A program made the position numbers and the translations under genes. Below the pieces are notes generated by a model. The model made no database searches, was not told the DNA's origin, and saw nothing but the letters and a program-made list of their open reading frames with translations. From assembly GCF_036884655.1 (NCBI RefSeq), contig NC_088340.1:24753001-24817000 (forward strand): a stretch of DNA of 64,000 nt, given 5' to 3'. How positions within the stretch are numbered: the stretch's first letter is position 1; each line of letters opens with the position of its first letter. This stretch comes from Musa acuminata AAA Group. Lineage: Eukaryota; Streptophyta; Magnoliopsida; Zingiberales; Musaceae. Of the stretch, positions 21,723 through 33,652 are shown in pieces.

Positions 21723-22919
21723 TGTTAGGATCGGAGCGGCACTAAGAGGGGGGGGGTGAATTAGTGCAGTGGTAAAGTGTGATAAACTTTTGACGATTTA
21801 AACACTTTCGGAAACTTCGTACGATAAAAGTAATATTTTCGTTTAAAACCGTTTCGATTGCGTTTTAACTTGAAGAGATAAGTAAGACGGAGACAAAGAA
21901 GTAGAGCATTAAAGTGCAAATGGTTTGTAGTAATATAAATGACAATAAGTAAATGCAAACCAGAGATCACGCCGATTTTACAGTGGTTCGGTCAAATGAC
22001 CTACATCCACTTGCGAGGCCCCTCTTCGATGAGGCTCCCACCTTCCACTAGCAAATCTCTTGAAGGGGAAGGGTAAATACCCCTCTTACAACTTTTTACA
22101 AGCGGTTCACTCTCTTATAGATTTTCAGCAAGAAAGAAGGAGGTGAACACTAGCAAATTGAAAACAAGACTAGCAAAGACTTTTCTAAGACCTTTCTCTC
22201 AAACAATTGCTGATCAAAAAGTTGTAATCTCAGTTGAGATTTGAGGGGTATTTATAGGCCTCAAGAGGATTCAAATTTGGACTCCAAAATTTGAATTCTC
22301 TTTGGGTTCCCGATGCTGGCGGTGCCACCGCTTATCAGTGGCGATGCCACCGCCTGTCACTGTCAGACATTGGAAGTGCTGGGCGGTGCCACCGCCAAAC
22401 CCTTCGGTTCACTTGTTGGGCTTCAAATTTAGCCCAAACTAAGTCTAATTTTGGGGCCAGTTGGCCCCTAACCAGGATATAGGATTATCTCTTAATCCTA
22501 ATCCTAATTACAAGTGAACTACATAACAAAACACATCCTAAGCAAGTTTTCAACCACGAACGTCGAGTCTTGTTCCGGTGAGCTTTCCGACGAACTTCTT
22601 CCGACGGACTCCCAGCAAGCTCCCGAACTTGTGATGACTTTAACGAGTAGCCGAGCCTTCTCGGTGATCTCCGTGAACCTTCGACGATCTCTTCGGCGAA
22701 CTTCTGAAAATTCCGATAGGTTCCCGATTTCTTCTCGGTTGGTTCTGGCAGCATCTCCGACGATTCTTCGGACTATTAAACGTCCATTGAACTTGACTCC
22801 GGTATTCTTGCTTTGTGTTTTCTGGTCATCGTAGTTAATCTTGCACACTTAACTCAATAATATGGATTAGATCAATTAACCCATCAATTGATTTTATCAT
22901 CAAAATCTGAGATTCAACA
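21723..22919 (-). repeat. F 5' LTR (1197 bp)
   Basis: Matches 7053-8267. It carries GC palindromes at about 22315-22400 (fewer than the left copy), the inverted TATA region near 22245-22260 and the G/C-run hairpin at its left edge. The following CACTA at 22920 is the TSD. Confidence 0.95.
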
Positions 22920-24053
22920 CACTAAACATAATATCTGGTCATATTACTATAAGGTATAGTAAACTACCTATCATAGCCCTATAGGTTTTCTGATCAAAAC
23001 ATTCTCCATTAGTTTCCATATCTAATTTTGTGGAAGTGCTAATTGGTGTATTAATAACTTTAACACTATCCATCTTGAATCGTTTGAGCAAATCTACTGT
23101 ATATTTAGTTTGACTAAGAAAAATTTCATCACTTAATTTCTTGATTTATAATCTTAAGAAAAAGGTTAATTCGCCCATTAAGCTCATTTCAAACTCTTGA
23201 ATCATACTTTTGGCAAACAATTCACACAAAGATTCACTTGAAGAACCAAAAATGATATCATCAACATAAATTTGGATAATAAGAAAATTATTTTTAAAAT
23301 ATTTAATAAACAATATAGTTTCGACCTTACCTTTCATAAAATTATTTTGAATAAAGAAAGAATTGAGCCTCTCACACCAAGCCCTAGGGGCTCGTTTTAA
23401 TCCATAGAGAGCTTTACGCAACTTAAACACATGATTCGAAAAATTATCATTCTCAAATCCGGGAGGTTGTTCAACATAAACTTCTTCGAAAATAAAGTTA
23501 TTAAAAAAAGCGCTTTTAACATCCATTTGAAATAACTTAAGATTATTACTACAAGCATAGGCAAGAAGCATCCTTATGGCTTCTAATCTTACCACAAGAG
23601 CGAAGGTTTCTTCATAATCGATACCTTTTATTTTGTTGAAACCCTTGGCTACAAGTCTAGCCTTGTTTCTAACCATGATACCAAATTCATCTTGTTTATT
23701 TCTAAAGACTCATTTAGTATCGATAACTAAATGGTCACTAGGTCTCGGAACAAGCTCCCACACCTCATTTCTCTCAAATTGGTTCAACTCTTCTTGCATT
23801 GCAATAACCCATGAATCATCTTTCAAGGCTTCGTCAATGCATTTAGGTTCAATTTGAGAAAGAAAAGCGACGTTGACACAAAAAATTTTAAGAGAAGAAT
23901 AAGTTTGAACCCCTTTTGATGTGTCTCCTATGATTAGCTCTTTAGGATGAGTATATAACATTCCTTGGGTAAGAATGTTTCGGAAGATGATGTATCCAAG
24001 TTGCTAGTTGGAGGAGAGGGTTCATTTAAATTTAAAGCATCAAAATTAAGATC
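22920..24053 (-). pseudogene. G pol: integrase C-terminal region and RT
   Basis: - strand frames give the integrase-RT linker ([33 protein letters not shown]; 23961-23710) and RT (23676-23146) with [31 protein letters not shown] and the catalytic [10 protein letters not shown]. Then come the SLMGELTFF segment and the start of RNase H (INTPISTSTKL, QKTYRAMIGSLLY), cut at CACTA by F. The upstream integrase core is cut at 24053 by E. Frame breaks and stops (one near 23146, one near 23700) show decay. It is more diverged from F and M than those two are from each other. Confidence 0.88.
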
Positions 24054-25302
24054 TGTTAAATATAAGATTTTGATGATGAAATCAATTGATAAATTATTTG
24101 ATCTAATCTATATGTTGAGAAAAGTGTGTAAGATTAACTAGGATAGCAGTAAGACATAAAACAAATGTTGTGCTAGAGTCAAGATCGAGTCTTCGTTGGG
24201 AGATCGAAAGTTCGTCGGAAGTTCTGTTGGAACTGACCAAAGAAGTCTAGGAGCTTGCCAAAGAAGCTCGTTAGAACTCGCCAAGAAGATTATCGTAAAG
24301 ACTAGAAGCTTGTTAGGAGTCCATTGGAATATTGTTGAGAGATCGTCGGAAGATCTCCAGAAGCTCGCCGGAAAAACAATTGACGTACCTGAATAAGAAT
24401 GATTTGTTAAATGTCTTAATCATTGTAGTTAGAACTTAAATTGAGTTAGGATTGGGAGGTAATCCCACTAACTCAGTTAGGGATCAATTGGGCTCTTAAT
24501 AGGGTTGAATTGGGATGGATTGAATAAGCTCATTCAACACTTGAAACCACAGCCAATGGTGGCACCACAGCCAAGCGGTGGTACCACCTTTGTCAGGCGG
24601 TGGTACCGCAAGAGCTCGGTCTTCAAGCTCTATCAGGCGGTGGTATCACCCAAACTAGGTGGTGGTACCTCCCAATGTCAGAGTGACAAGCAGTGGTACT
24701 GTCCAGTAATGGTGGTAGTACCTCCAGTACCCCTAAAAACCGGGATGAGAAACTTTTTAGCTCCAATTTTGAAGCCATTGGAGCCTATAAATACCCTACC
24801 CTTTTTTGCATGAAAGGGCATAAAAGTGTTAATATAATCTTGAATTCTTAGGGTGTTAAACTATTGTAAAAGTGAGAAGAGTCCTCCCCTCCCTCTCTTA
24901 GCTTTATAATCATCGAAGAAAGAGGAGTGAGGCTTGTAAGGGTTATCTCCTAAACCCAAAAAAAGGAGAAAGAGCTGTAAAAGGTAATTGGTCTTTTCCT
25001 ATTGAAGGAGGACTATTAGTAGATGCTGGTAACCTCGACAGACGAGGAATCGGAAGTAGATGTAGGTCACAATGATCGAACCACTATAAATTCCTGAGTG
25101 TTCTTTCCTTACTGTAAATTTTCTTTATTATATTCAACTTTACTACATTGCAGACTACCCTACCTCTTCTTCTCTACTTATTCAAAGTGAAACAATGATT
25201 TGAGTTAAAACCGGGTTTTATCATATGAAATTTCTGGAATCAACAAAATTTTTCCACTATACTAATTCACCCCCCCTATTAGTGCCACTCTTGATCCTAA
25301 CA
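24054..25302 (+). repeat. E 5' LTR (1249 bp)
   Basis: TGTTAAATATAAG start and CTTGATCCTAACA end. It has GC palindromes of the GGTGGTACCAC/GGCGGTGGTACCGC type at about 24550-24735, a TATA region (gcctataaataccc, 24783-24796) and an end hairpin ACTAA...TTAGT (25261-25283) with a seven-base C run. Confidence 0.93.
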
Positions 25303-25304
25303 AT

Positions 25305-25316
25305 TGGTATCAGAGC
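25305..25316 (+). other. E primer-binding site (tRNA-iMet)
   Basis: TGGTATCAGAGC two bases after the LTR end; a perfect match. Confidence 0.95.
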
Positions 25317-25351
25317 AAGGTCACTCTCATTTAGTTTAAAATCCAAGAGAG

Positions 25352-26928
25352 ATGGCATTTGCCGGCAACCAAGAGGGTCATTCAATCATACGTCCACCTA
25401 TGTTAAATGGGATAGATTACACATATTGGAAGACTAGAATGAGGATTTTTCTAATTTCAATAGATTTTGAGTTATAGAATCTTATAAAAAATAACTTTTA
25501 AAAGTCTTCTCTTCCAATGAGTGATTGGAATGAGTTTGAGAAGAAGACTTTTGCTTAAACGCCAAGGCTATGAATGCCTTGTTCTATGCTATAGATAAAA
25601 ACGAGTTCAATTGAGTGTCTATTTATGAAATGACTTTTGATATTTAGCACACTCTCAAAATAACTCACGAAGGAACTAGTAGAGTAAAGGAGTCTAAGAT
25701 AAATCTTTTAGTTCAAGCTTATGAATTGTTTCAGATGAAGCCAAGCGAGACTATTGTCGATATGTATACCTGTTTTACAAATGTCGTCAATAGTCTAAAA
25801 GCTCTTAACAAATGTTTTTCGAATTTTGAACTTGTTAATAAAATCTTGAGATCCCATCTAAAGAGTTGGAACCCTTAAGTAACAGTCATTCAAGAGGCCA
25901 AAGATTTAAATAATTTTCCTCTCGAAGAACTTATTGGGTCACTAATGACCTATGAGATGACTTGCAACGCTCATGAAGAGCTTGAAAATAACCTTCCGAA
26001 GAATATGAAGGATATGACACTAAAAACTCAAGAAGACCACTTGAAAGAAAATTCAATTGATGATGACTTGGCACTCTTGATAAGAAAATTCAAAAATTTC
26101 ATAAAAAGGAATAAATTTAAAAATGACTCTAAAAATAAATTTGAACCCAAGAAAGAACAAGTTATATGCTATGAATGCAAGAAGCTGGGATATTTCAAAA
26201 GCTAATGTCCCCAAGCAAAGAAGAAGCAACCAAAGAAGAAGAAGGCTCTTAAAGTAACTTGGGATGATTCAAGTGCATCCAAAGAAGAGGAGCCAACCAA
26301 GACCGAGCAAGTTGCTTACTATGCACTAATGGCTATCGGAGATGAGGTAAGCAGTTCATTAGATGCAAATTTATCTTTTTATGAACTACAAAGTGCTTTT
26401 CATGAATTATATGATGAATGTAAATTAGTTAGTAAAAAATATAAATTGTTGAAAAAGGAGCATGCCTCTTTTGTTAGCAATTTTGATAGACTAAAAATTG
26501 AGCATGATGATAGTTTAGCTCCTTGCATAAAATGTAATGAATTAGAAATGCTTAAAACGAAAAACTTACTACTTAAAGAAACCTTAGAAAAGTTTGAGAT
26601 TAGTAACAAGTCCTTGAACATGATCCTTACTAATAAGGGTCAAGTTTATAGAAGAGGTAGAATCAGATTTATGAATAGTTGTCACTAAAATCTAAAAACT
26701 TTTATTAAAGGCCCTACCTTGCATGTATCACCCCATACCAAATGTAACTTTTGTTGCAAACTTAGACATGTTGCTTATAAATGTCCACTTAAGAGATATA
26801 GTTCATATAGACTGATTTGGTTTCCTAAAGGATTCTCAAATGACTCAATGCAACATAATAAGTTGTGTAGATCAATTTTTGAGGCACCCAAAGTCAAATG
26901 AGTACCTAAAATTTATCCTTTTTTGTAG
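25352..26928 (+). pseudogene. E gag, degraded
   Basis: The ATG at 25352 opens MAFAGNQEGHSIIRPPMLNG and the DYTYWKTRMRIFLIS motif, followed by early stops (near 25475 and 25500) and frame changes. Downstream ORFs at 25945-26205 and 26329-26688 carry SLMTYEMTCNAH, a first knuckle CYECKKLGYFKS in which the His and last Cys are lost, then ELEMLKTKNLLLKETLEKF, a likely coiled coil. A second knuckle CNFCCKLRHVAYKC follows, with Gly changed to Arg. The reading ends PFL-UAG at 26926-26928, the same gag/pol boundary stop as F and M. Capsid-like gag of a Sirevirus, clearly inactive. Confidence 0.88.
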
Positions 26929-26933
26929 AAATG

Positions 26934-27297
26934 TGTTAGAACCCTTACAGATTCTAAACTTGTGGTTGATCTCTTTAGGGGATCAGCCTCCTTGGAACTC
27001 TATAGGGGTTCCTCCCTCTAAGTTGCTGTTCAAGGCTACAGAAAAGATTTATCTATTGCTTAACAAAAGAGGATGAATAAATGGCTATTTATAGGGTTTC
27101 TAAACCCTAACTCCTAATAGGACTCCTACTCAAGACTCATAATAGGACTCCTACTCAAAACTCCTATTCCTTTACAACTCTAAGAAATAACCTCCAAACC
27201 CTAGCTGGCCTCTTCACCCCTTTAATAAGGGTCGGCTTAGGTGGGTTTTACATGAATGCCCCTCTCAATTAGGGTTGTCCTAGGTAGAGTCCTAATA
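26934..27297 (-). repeat. D 3' LTR
   Basis: Reverse of the B LTR (39914-40307): the end 'ctgtaagggttctaaca', the TATA region (gctatttataggg at 27084-27096) and the 'taggactcctactcaa' tandem words are shared. The outer terminus on the right is TA instead of CA. About 30 bp shorter than the LTRs of B. Confidence 0.88.
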
Positions 27298-27703
27298 GAC
27301 CCGCCTCTTCAAATTATCCTTGTCCTCGAGGCAGATAATCCATGAATTATGGGAATTTGATCTTCAAGTCATCATAGTTCTCCCAAGTGGCACCTTCTGC
27401 TAGTAAGTTCCCCCACTGTATTAGCACTTCAATAGTGGGTTGTCATCGTCAAGTCACGATCCGTCGATCAATAATGTCACTCAATTGGGTATGGAGTTCT
27501 CCTTGAGTAGTTATATTTGGTGGGTGGCTTTGAGTTGTCTCCAAGCACCTATTTACCACTTCTGTCTGGCCATCGGTTTGCGAGTGATACGCCATACTAC
27601 TTTTCAATTTAGTGCCCTTACAGCGTAATTCTTTTGAGTCTCAATTGTAATGAGCTACGGAGCTTGATGCTTCCTCCAATTTTTTTTTTTTTTATGATCT
27701 TGC
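27298..27703 (-). pseudogene. D pol end: integrase tail and chromodomain remnant
   Basis: Reading on the - strand, the segment from 27703 has the linker seen in B before its integrase remnant, then [17 protein letters not shown] (about 27595-27540), i.e. the last integrase block, joined directly to it without the catalytic core. It then continues toward a chromodomain-like end (WANLLAEGATWEN-type words, about 27420-27370) and the purine-rich tract GAAGAGGCGGGTC next to the LTR. It shares with B the loss of the integrase core. Confidence 0.8.
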
Positions 27704-29221
27704 TGTTAGGAAAAGAGTCAGCACTAAGAGGGGCAGTGAATTAGTGTAGCGGTAAAAATTACGTCAGTTCAAAACTTCATTGCGGTTAAATCTATTTCCG
27801 ATGAAAAATTATTTCATAAAGGTATTAACTTTGAAATCGTATGAAAGAGCATAGTGGATGTAAAGCAAGTAAAGTAGTTTGCAGTAAAGTAAATTGCATA
27901 AGAGAAAATGCAAACTAGATTTTTATAGTGGTTCGGTCGTCATGACCTATATCCACTTCGCTGATTCCTCTTCTGTCGAGGCCACTAGCATCCACTATCA
28001 GTCTTCTTTCAATGGGCAAAGACCAACTATCCTTTTACACCCCTCTTCTCTTTTTCACAAGTTTAGGAGACAACCTTTTACAACCCTCTTTTACAAGGTA
28101 TCCCTCTCACACCTCTCTTAGAATACTTTCTAAGCTTTGGGAGGAGAGAACTCAACTTTCTAAGGTTTACAACTTTAGAATCATAGGGTTTTGCTCAATA
28201 TTTCTTACAAATCTAAGTCAAACCACCGAAATTTCAGGGGGCGGTACCATCGCCTACACTGGACGGTACCACCGCCTACAACCGGACACTGGGTCACCTA
28301 GACTGGTGGTACCACTGCCCAGACAATCTTAGAGATTGAGTATGGGTGGTACCATTGACTAGACTGGCGGTACCACTGCTTGACATAGTCTTGGAGATTG
28401 TGCCATGATGGTTTCACCTGTTTAGTCACTATTTGGGCATTTCTCTTGACCCTACATAGCCCAAACTTAGCCCAAATGTCCTTAATTGGGTTGGTCCAAT
28501 TCTAATCCTTATTATGTGCTAACTATGAATTTTAAGACATTTGCTAAGCTAAACAAATTCTGTAAGTCTAGGTTTCTTCCAGCGATCTTCTAATGAACTT
28601 CCGACGATCTCTTAGCATTGTTCCAGCGGACTATTGGTAAGCACCTAGACTTCATGATGATCTTGTTGGCGAGTTTCAATGAGCTTCTTTGACAAGCTCC
28701 AGGACTTCTCGGTCAATTCTGACAGAATTTCCGATGAACTCTCGAACTCCCAACGAAATCGCGTTCTTGACTCCAAGACTTCATTTTGCTTTATGCCTTG
28801 CTATCGTAGTTAATCCTGCACATGTAAAAACACACTTCTATCTAGACAATTATTACTAAGCATGAATCATGTTATTCGGCATGTCATTGGTCCATCAACT
28901 TTTCATCCGATTCTTTGACGCATCGTCCTCTCTTGTAGCCTATTGCCTAATCTGCCAATTGACCTCTACAACTCCGATATCCTTGGCGTAATTTTCGCTC
29001 TTTTTAGCCCAATGCCCGAATTCATGGCCCAAAGCCTTCTGTCAATACATCATCCATTCCTTCGACTATACGTCTAATCTTCTGACATGTTCCACCGGCC
29101 CACATGATTCTTCTTGCTTTAATTATCTCATCCTGATCGAAGCATCCTACGTCACTCAAAACGCGGATCAATTCATAAACACTTATCAATTGGTTTCATC
29201 ATCAATATTCGAGGTTCAATA
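27704..29221 (-). repeat. I/O left LTR (3' LTR of I)
   Basis: TGTTAGGAAAAGAG at the left edge; the right terminus is TA instead of CA. Contains GC palindromes (28238-28395), the TTCCNGCGA-type array (28570-28760) and the subfamily segment shared with A, N and H (28870-29160). Confidence 0.88.
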
Positions 29222-31349
29222 ATCTTCGCCTTTTTTATGATGATAACCAATTGATGACGGAGTTTAAACAAACTCCCCCTATCAATATGTCATATTGATA
29301 GATACTCTTGGATTCAAAAATCCAAGCAACATGTTCTCATAAACTTATGCATAACATCATACTTCTCCCCCTTTGTCATCACAAAAATGAGAAGTGCAAC
29401 TAGCAAGTGTTTTTAGACATCCAAGTTCAAATCATTGCATAATAAATCTCAAGTTTTATCATCATTGCAAGCTAGCAAAAATTTTGAGTTTTACATCATT
29501 TAAGCTAGCAAAAATTTTGAGTTTTACATCATGTAAGCTAGCAATATTTTAGATGTTTAAGAAGGTAACTTTTGCTTCTTGAAATATGCAAGTTAACAAT
29601 CTTTGCTTCTCTTTTGAGATGAGCAAGCTAACATGTTTTTGCATCTTCTTGACTTGTGCAAGCTAACAAGTTTGCCTCTTTTCATGATGTGCGCGCTAGA
29701 AATTCTTTCTCCCCCTTTGTCATTGGCAAAAAGAGAGAAATAACAAAACAATGGAGTAATTAATCAATTTTCAAATTATAATAAAAATAAAGTGTCATTC
29801 TTATTTCAATATGTCATAATTGAAATAAACCTTGAATTTAAATTTAATTCAAGTCAATGCAATTTTAATCATAATTCTCATACATGATATGCAATACATC
29901 AAATACATCATCATAATAAAATCATAAGTATTGCATGCATCATTTTACACATGCAAGTTGACAAAATTGTTTACATCTTTTAGGATGAGCATGCTTTTTA
30001 CTTCTTCTTGAAGTATGCAAGCTAGCAAAATTTCTCTCCCTTTGTCATTGTCCACAAAAAAGGGAAGAAAATAATTTTGTAATTCTTTTTCCCTTTACAA
30101 TAATTTTCAAATCATGACAAAGGTAAATAACAAAGATAAAAAATCAAGTCATGAATGTCAAAATCATAGTATTGCATGCATTCATATTATCACATGAAGA
30201 ATATCAAGAAGAACTTGGTAATGAGATATACTTCATGAATACAAGGAATTTTACATAATAAAATTTAAGTCATAAACCTTAAAAGATATCATGTAGCATA
30301 TCATGGTTTATTAGAATAAGTCTTCTTTTTGGTGAATAGCAAAAAGAATAGTAGGAGAACAAGATCTAAATTCATGCATATGAATAGATATGATTAACTT
30401 TAACAAATCTCATTTTTAGTAAATAACAAAAAGAAACATGGGAGTTCAAAAACAAGATCTTGATTCATAGAAAAATTTCAAGTATCAATATCGAGAATTC
30501 AAGATCATGATATAGATGAAGACATTCTTATAGGAAAAAGATGTCATGAGAGAACACATAAACGATCTCAATTCATGTATAATATCTCTCAATTCATTAT
30601 GAATCATAAAAATTATAATTCCGAAAAATCATGATTCATTTAGAAAATCTCCTCTTAAGAAAATAACAAGTAGAATCATAGGAGAATGATTAAAAAAAAT
30701 CTTGATTCATAATAAATCTTAATTTGTAAATGCCAAGGAATCGAGATCATGAGTTGGTTAAAAAAAATTATTCAAATTTAAATAATCAAATCATCAAAAT
30801 TACTTTTATAGTTTAAGAGATTCAAAATAATATAAATATATATTTCAATCTCTTATTCAAAACTTGATGAGATAGAGATGTTTTATTTTAAGTTGTTAGT
30901 TTCATACAAGTATGCCTTTGTCCTTTTTTGCCAAATAAGAATATGCATCAATCGTTTAGGATCGAAAAATAAAATTTTGTCATAAAAACCATCCAGATCA
31001 ATAAATCATAAATTACCCAAAAATTATCATTTCTTCAAATCATCATGCATAGATTCACATTAAGCATGATATCAAACCTCTTAGCATTTTCATTAAGACA
31101 TCAGATATGGTTTCAATCGAAATCGAAAATCATCAAGATACACATTATTTCTTCTTGTAAAAACATACATAGGATTATCAATAGATTTAAATCTAATATT
31201 TTATTCATAAAACATGTAATTTTCATGATCATTACTAGAAGGATAAGCATGATTCCTAAAATTTTTATTTTTATCATTATATTATTAAATATGCAATTTT
31301 TAAGAAAAATAATTTTTTAAGCTAAATTAAAAATAACTCATGTAAAGCA
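29222..31349 (-). other. I non-coding internal region
   Basis: AT-rich with no coding frame of note. Polypurine words in - orientation occur at about 29271-29280, 29365-29378, 29706-29722 and 30036-30050. About fifteen degenerate copies of a CAAGCTAGCAA word lie at 29400-30020. It matches region O (33905-35096) and resembles A 11458-14139 in layout. Confidence 0.8.
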
Positions 31350-32314
31350 TCATGTTATTTCGAGATAAACTAAGGGGGTTTCGTTTGAGTATTTTACCTC
31401 ATTGTCGAAAATCATTAAAGCATAGTTTATCACCTCGCCTTTATTGGATTGTCCTTCATCTTCGGATGAGTTCATTTCGTCTAAGATTGCTTCCTTCTTC
31501 TTGTGTTCAGAGCAAGTAGTTGTGTTCTTTTTAAGTTTATTTTTGTTCTTCAATTTTTGTTTCATGAACTTTTTAAATTTCATAGTGACGAGTTCAAGTT
31601 CACCATCACTTGAGCTTATGCTCAAGTGGTCTTCGATTGTTCCAAGTCCGAAATCCTTCCTATTCTTTGGAAGCATGTTCTCAAATTCGTTTTATGCACT
31701 ATACACTATTTCATATGTCATTAATGAACCAAAAAGTTCTTCAAGTGAAAATTTATTAAGAATTTTTGCCTCTTGTATTGCGGTTACTTTCGGATCCCAA
31801 TTCTTATTAAGAGAACGTAAAATTTTGTTTATAGGTTTAAAGTCTGAAAAACTTTTATCAAGTGCTTTTAAACCATTGACGACATCCGTAAAATAAGTAT
31901 ACATGTCTCCAATGGTTTCACTTGGTTTCATATAAAAAAGTTCAAAAGCATGCATCAAAAAGTTGATTTTTGAATCTTTAACTTTGCTAATGCCTTCAGT
32001 GTGATTTCAAGAGTATGTCAAATGTCAAAAGTCATTTCACAAGTAGAAACCCGATTAAATTCAGTTTTATCTAAGGCGTAAAATAGAGCATTCATAACTC
32101 TAGCATTTAAAGAAAAAGTCCTATTCTCCAAATCATTCCAATTGTTCATTGGAAGAGAAGACCTTCGAAAATAGCTTTCGATAATATTCTATAAATTTAA
32201 ATCCAACAAAAGCAAGAAAACTCCCAATCGAGTTTTCCAATATGTGTAGTACGTCCCATTGAATAAGGGAGGACGAATGAGAGAGTGATCCTTTTGAAAG
32301 CCAAAAAGAGCCAT
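31350..32314 (-). pseudogene. I gag, truncated and lacking zinc knuckles
   Basis: The ATG at 32312-32314 starts MALFGFQKDHSLIRPPLFNG; YYTYWKTRL, NARVMNALFYALDKTEFNR, IGDMYTYFTDVVNGL and FSLEELFGSLMTYEI follow across several frames. After an acidic stretch (SSDGELEL) and Lys-rich residues it ends PLVYLEIT at 31350. As in A, there is no CCHC knuckle and no pol behind it. Frameshifts near 32100 and 31960 and stops such as the one near 32215 show decay. The shared ending of A (FEIT) and I (LEIT), in elements with different LTRs, suggests one ancestral gag-only form. Confidence 0.85.
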
Positions 32315-32349
32315 TTCTCTTGCGTGTTAAACCAAATGAGAAATATGAG

Positions 32350-32361
32350 GCTCTAATACTA
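32350..32361 (-). other. I primer-binding site, degenerate
   Basis: On the - strand TAGTATTAGAGC, two substitutions from TGGTATCAGAGC, just inside the middle LTR. Confidence 0.75.
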
Positions 32362-32996
32362 ATTGTTAGGAAAAGAGTTGGCACTAAGAGGGGGCGTGAA
32401 TTAGTGCAACGGTAAAAATTCCATCGGTTCAAAACTTCATTGTGATTAAATCCATTTCCGAAGAGAAACCATTTCGTAAAGGTATTAACTTTGAAAGCAT
32501 ATGGAAGAGTATAGTGGATGTAAAGCAAGTAAAATTTTATGGCATACACTAGGAAAATTCAGTCCGATTAGTCTATGTTTCTTCCAGCGAGCTTCCGACG
32601 ATCTTCCAGCGAACTTCCGATGATCTCTCAACAATGTTCCAACCGACTCTCAGTAAGCTCCTGGACTTCACGATGATCTTCTTGGCGAGTTTCGATGAGC
32701 TTCTTCAGCAAGCTCCTGAACTTCTCGGTCAATTCCGACAGAACTTCCGACGAACTCTCGAACTCCCAACGAAATCTCATTCTTGACTCTAGGACTTCAT
32801 TTTGCTTTATGACTAGATCACTATCGTAGTTAATCCTGTACAAAAAAAACATACTTCTATCTAGACAATTATTATAAAGCTTGAATCATGTTGTCCGGCA
32901 TGTCATAGGTTCATCGATGCTTCTTCCAATTCTTCGGCGCATCGTTCTCTCTTGTAGCCTATTGCCTAATTGGCCAATTGACCTCCGCAACTCTAA

Positions 32997-33652
32997 TGAT
33001 AAGACTCTAAAGTCTTATCGTTGCTCTGATATCAATTGATAAGACCCTAAAATCTTATCGTGGAAGAAAGGGGAGAAATGGGAATAATAATGATCGCTTC
33101 GAGGGGATCGACCTCCTTGATCGCTAAGACTCTAAAGTCTTATCATCGCTCTGATACCAAATGATAAGACCCTAAAGTCTTATCATCGCTCTGATACCAA
33201 TTGATAATACCCAAAAGTCTTATCGTTGCTCTGATACCAATTGAAAAGATCCTAAAGTCTTATCATCGCTCTGATACCAATTGATAAGACCCTAAAGTCT
33301 TATCGTAAAAGAAATAGAAGAAATGATAGAAAAGGGGATGAAATGGAGGGAATGATAATGATCGCTTCGAGGGGATCGCTTCGAGGGGATCGACCCTCCT
33401 TAATCACTTCGAGGGGATCGGCCTCCTAGGGTTTGTCAAAAGGAAGAATAGTATTTTTCATAGATTGATTGATTCATTGATTCCCAAAAGAAATGGTTAC
33501 ATCACTATTTATAGAGTTCCACCTAGAGTCCAAGACTTGGTTCTTAAATAAACCTCTACTTGATTCTAACTGAACTAAATAGACTAAATAAACAACTGAA
33601 CTAAATAGACTCAATAAATATTATTCAAAAGCTCAGAAAAAGGGTCCTAACA
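32997..33652 (-). mobile_element. J: 656-bp solo LTR with internal primer-site array, TSD TCTAA
   Basis: Begins TGATAAGAC and ends GGGTCCTAACA; TCTAA flanks both sides (32992-32996 and 33653-33657). Orientation is - strand: on that strand it starts TGTTAGGACCC, has a TATA region (tatttatag on the + strand, 33509-33517) and ends GTCTTATCA. It is the same family as the LTR of P. It contains the 40-bp array described next. Confidence 0.88.
33001..33305. repeat. 40-bp primer-site/palindrome array in J
   Basis: GCTCTGATACCA words start at 33148, 33188, 33228 and 33268, an exact 40-bp period, with an earlier variant at 33023. Each is followed by a palindrome with arms GATAAGAC/GTCTTATC (some with one or two changes). 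A 90-bp piece of ordinary LTR sequence (33060-33122) interrupts the array. Confidence 0.92.

Larger units (their letters stand above)
7053..22919 (-). mobile_element. Element F: Sirevirus-like Ty1/copia, TSD CACTA
   Basis: Full-length element in - orientation: 5' LTR on the right (21723-22919), primer site, gag, pol (PR-IN-RT-RH), multi-tract 3' region and 3' LTR on the left (7053-8267). CACTA flanks both outer ends (7048-7052 and 22920-22924). Element A interrupts its 3' non-coding region at 8356/16221. Removing A gives an element of about 8 kb. Unlike G and M it has no accessory ORF between pol and the 3' LTR. The integrase comes before RT, which defines Ty1/copia. Confidence 0.95.
3574..24053 (-). 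mobile_element. Element G: old Sirevirus-like copy split by insertions
   Basis: G is read on the - strand from IN/RT (24053 to 22920) through RNase H (7052 to 6782, then 5245 to about 4914) to a spacer, a promoter-like module and an accessory ORF ending at 3574. The pieces join in frame-compatible order when F (7053-22919) and H (5246-6781), each with one TSD copy, are ignored. The domain order equals that of M. Its gag and 5' LTR would lie beyond E, outside the window; its 3' LTR is missing on the left, cut by L. It carries more stops and frameshifts than F, which fits its being the oldest layer. Confidence 0.85.
24054..26933 (+). mobile_element. Element E: Sirevirus-like copy, 5' part
   Basis: 5' LTR, primer site and gag in + orientation, inserted into G between its integrase core and linker (preceding five bases AGATC). 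It is broken at 26933 by D only five bases after the gag stop codon. Its pol and 3' LTR should lie beyond D, outside the window. The same family supplied L at 2201-3573. Confidence 0.88.
26934..27703 (-). mobile_element. Element D: Ty3/gypsy relative of B, partial
   Basis: An LTR (26934-27297) in - orientation followed by the 3' part of a chromovirus pol, matching B in reverse. The preceding five bases AAATG are the expected TSD half. It is cut at 27703 by the I/O composite (left LTR starts 27704), so its 5' part would lie to the right of the window. Confidence 0.88.

Noticed and set aside
22920..24053. A second full element adjacent to F
   Set aside because: RT and integrase linker here continue the RNase H at 6782-7052 and 4914-5245 once F and H are removed; it is the same element G, not a new one.
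27680..27694. A T run as the poly(A) tail of a LINE or SINE
   Set aside because: It aligns with a shorter A run in B pol ('cataaaaaaattgg'), so it is an expanded homopolymer inside D.
33148..33300. Regular 40-bp repeats that look like a CRISPR array
   Set aside because: The whole 40-bp unit is repeated with no variable spacers, and each unit contains a tRNA primer site and an LTR terminus. Eukaryotic retroelement context.
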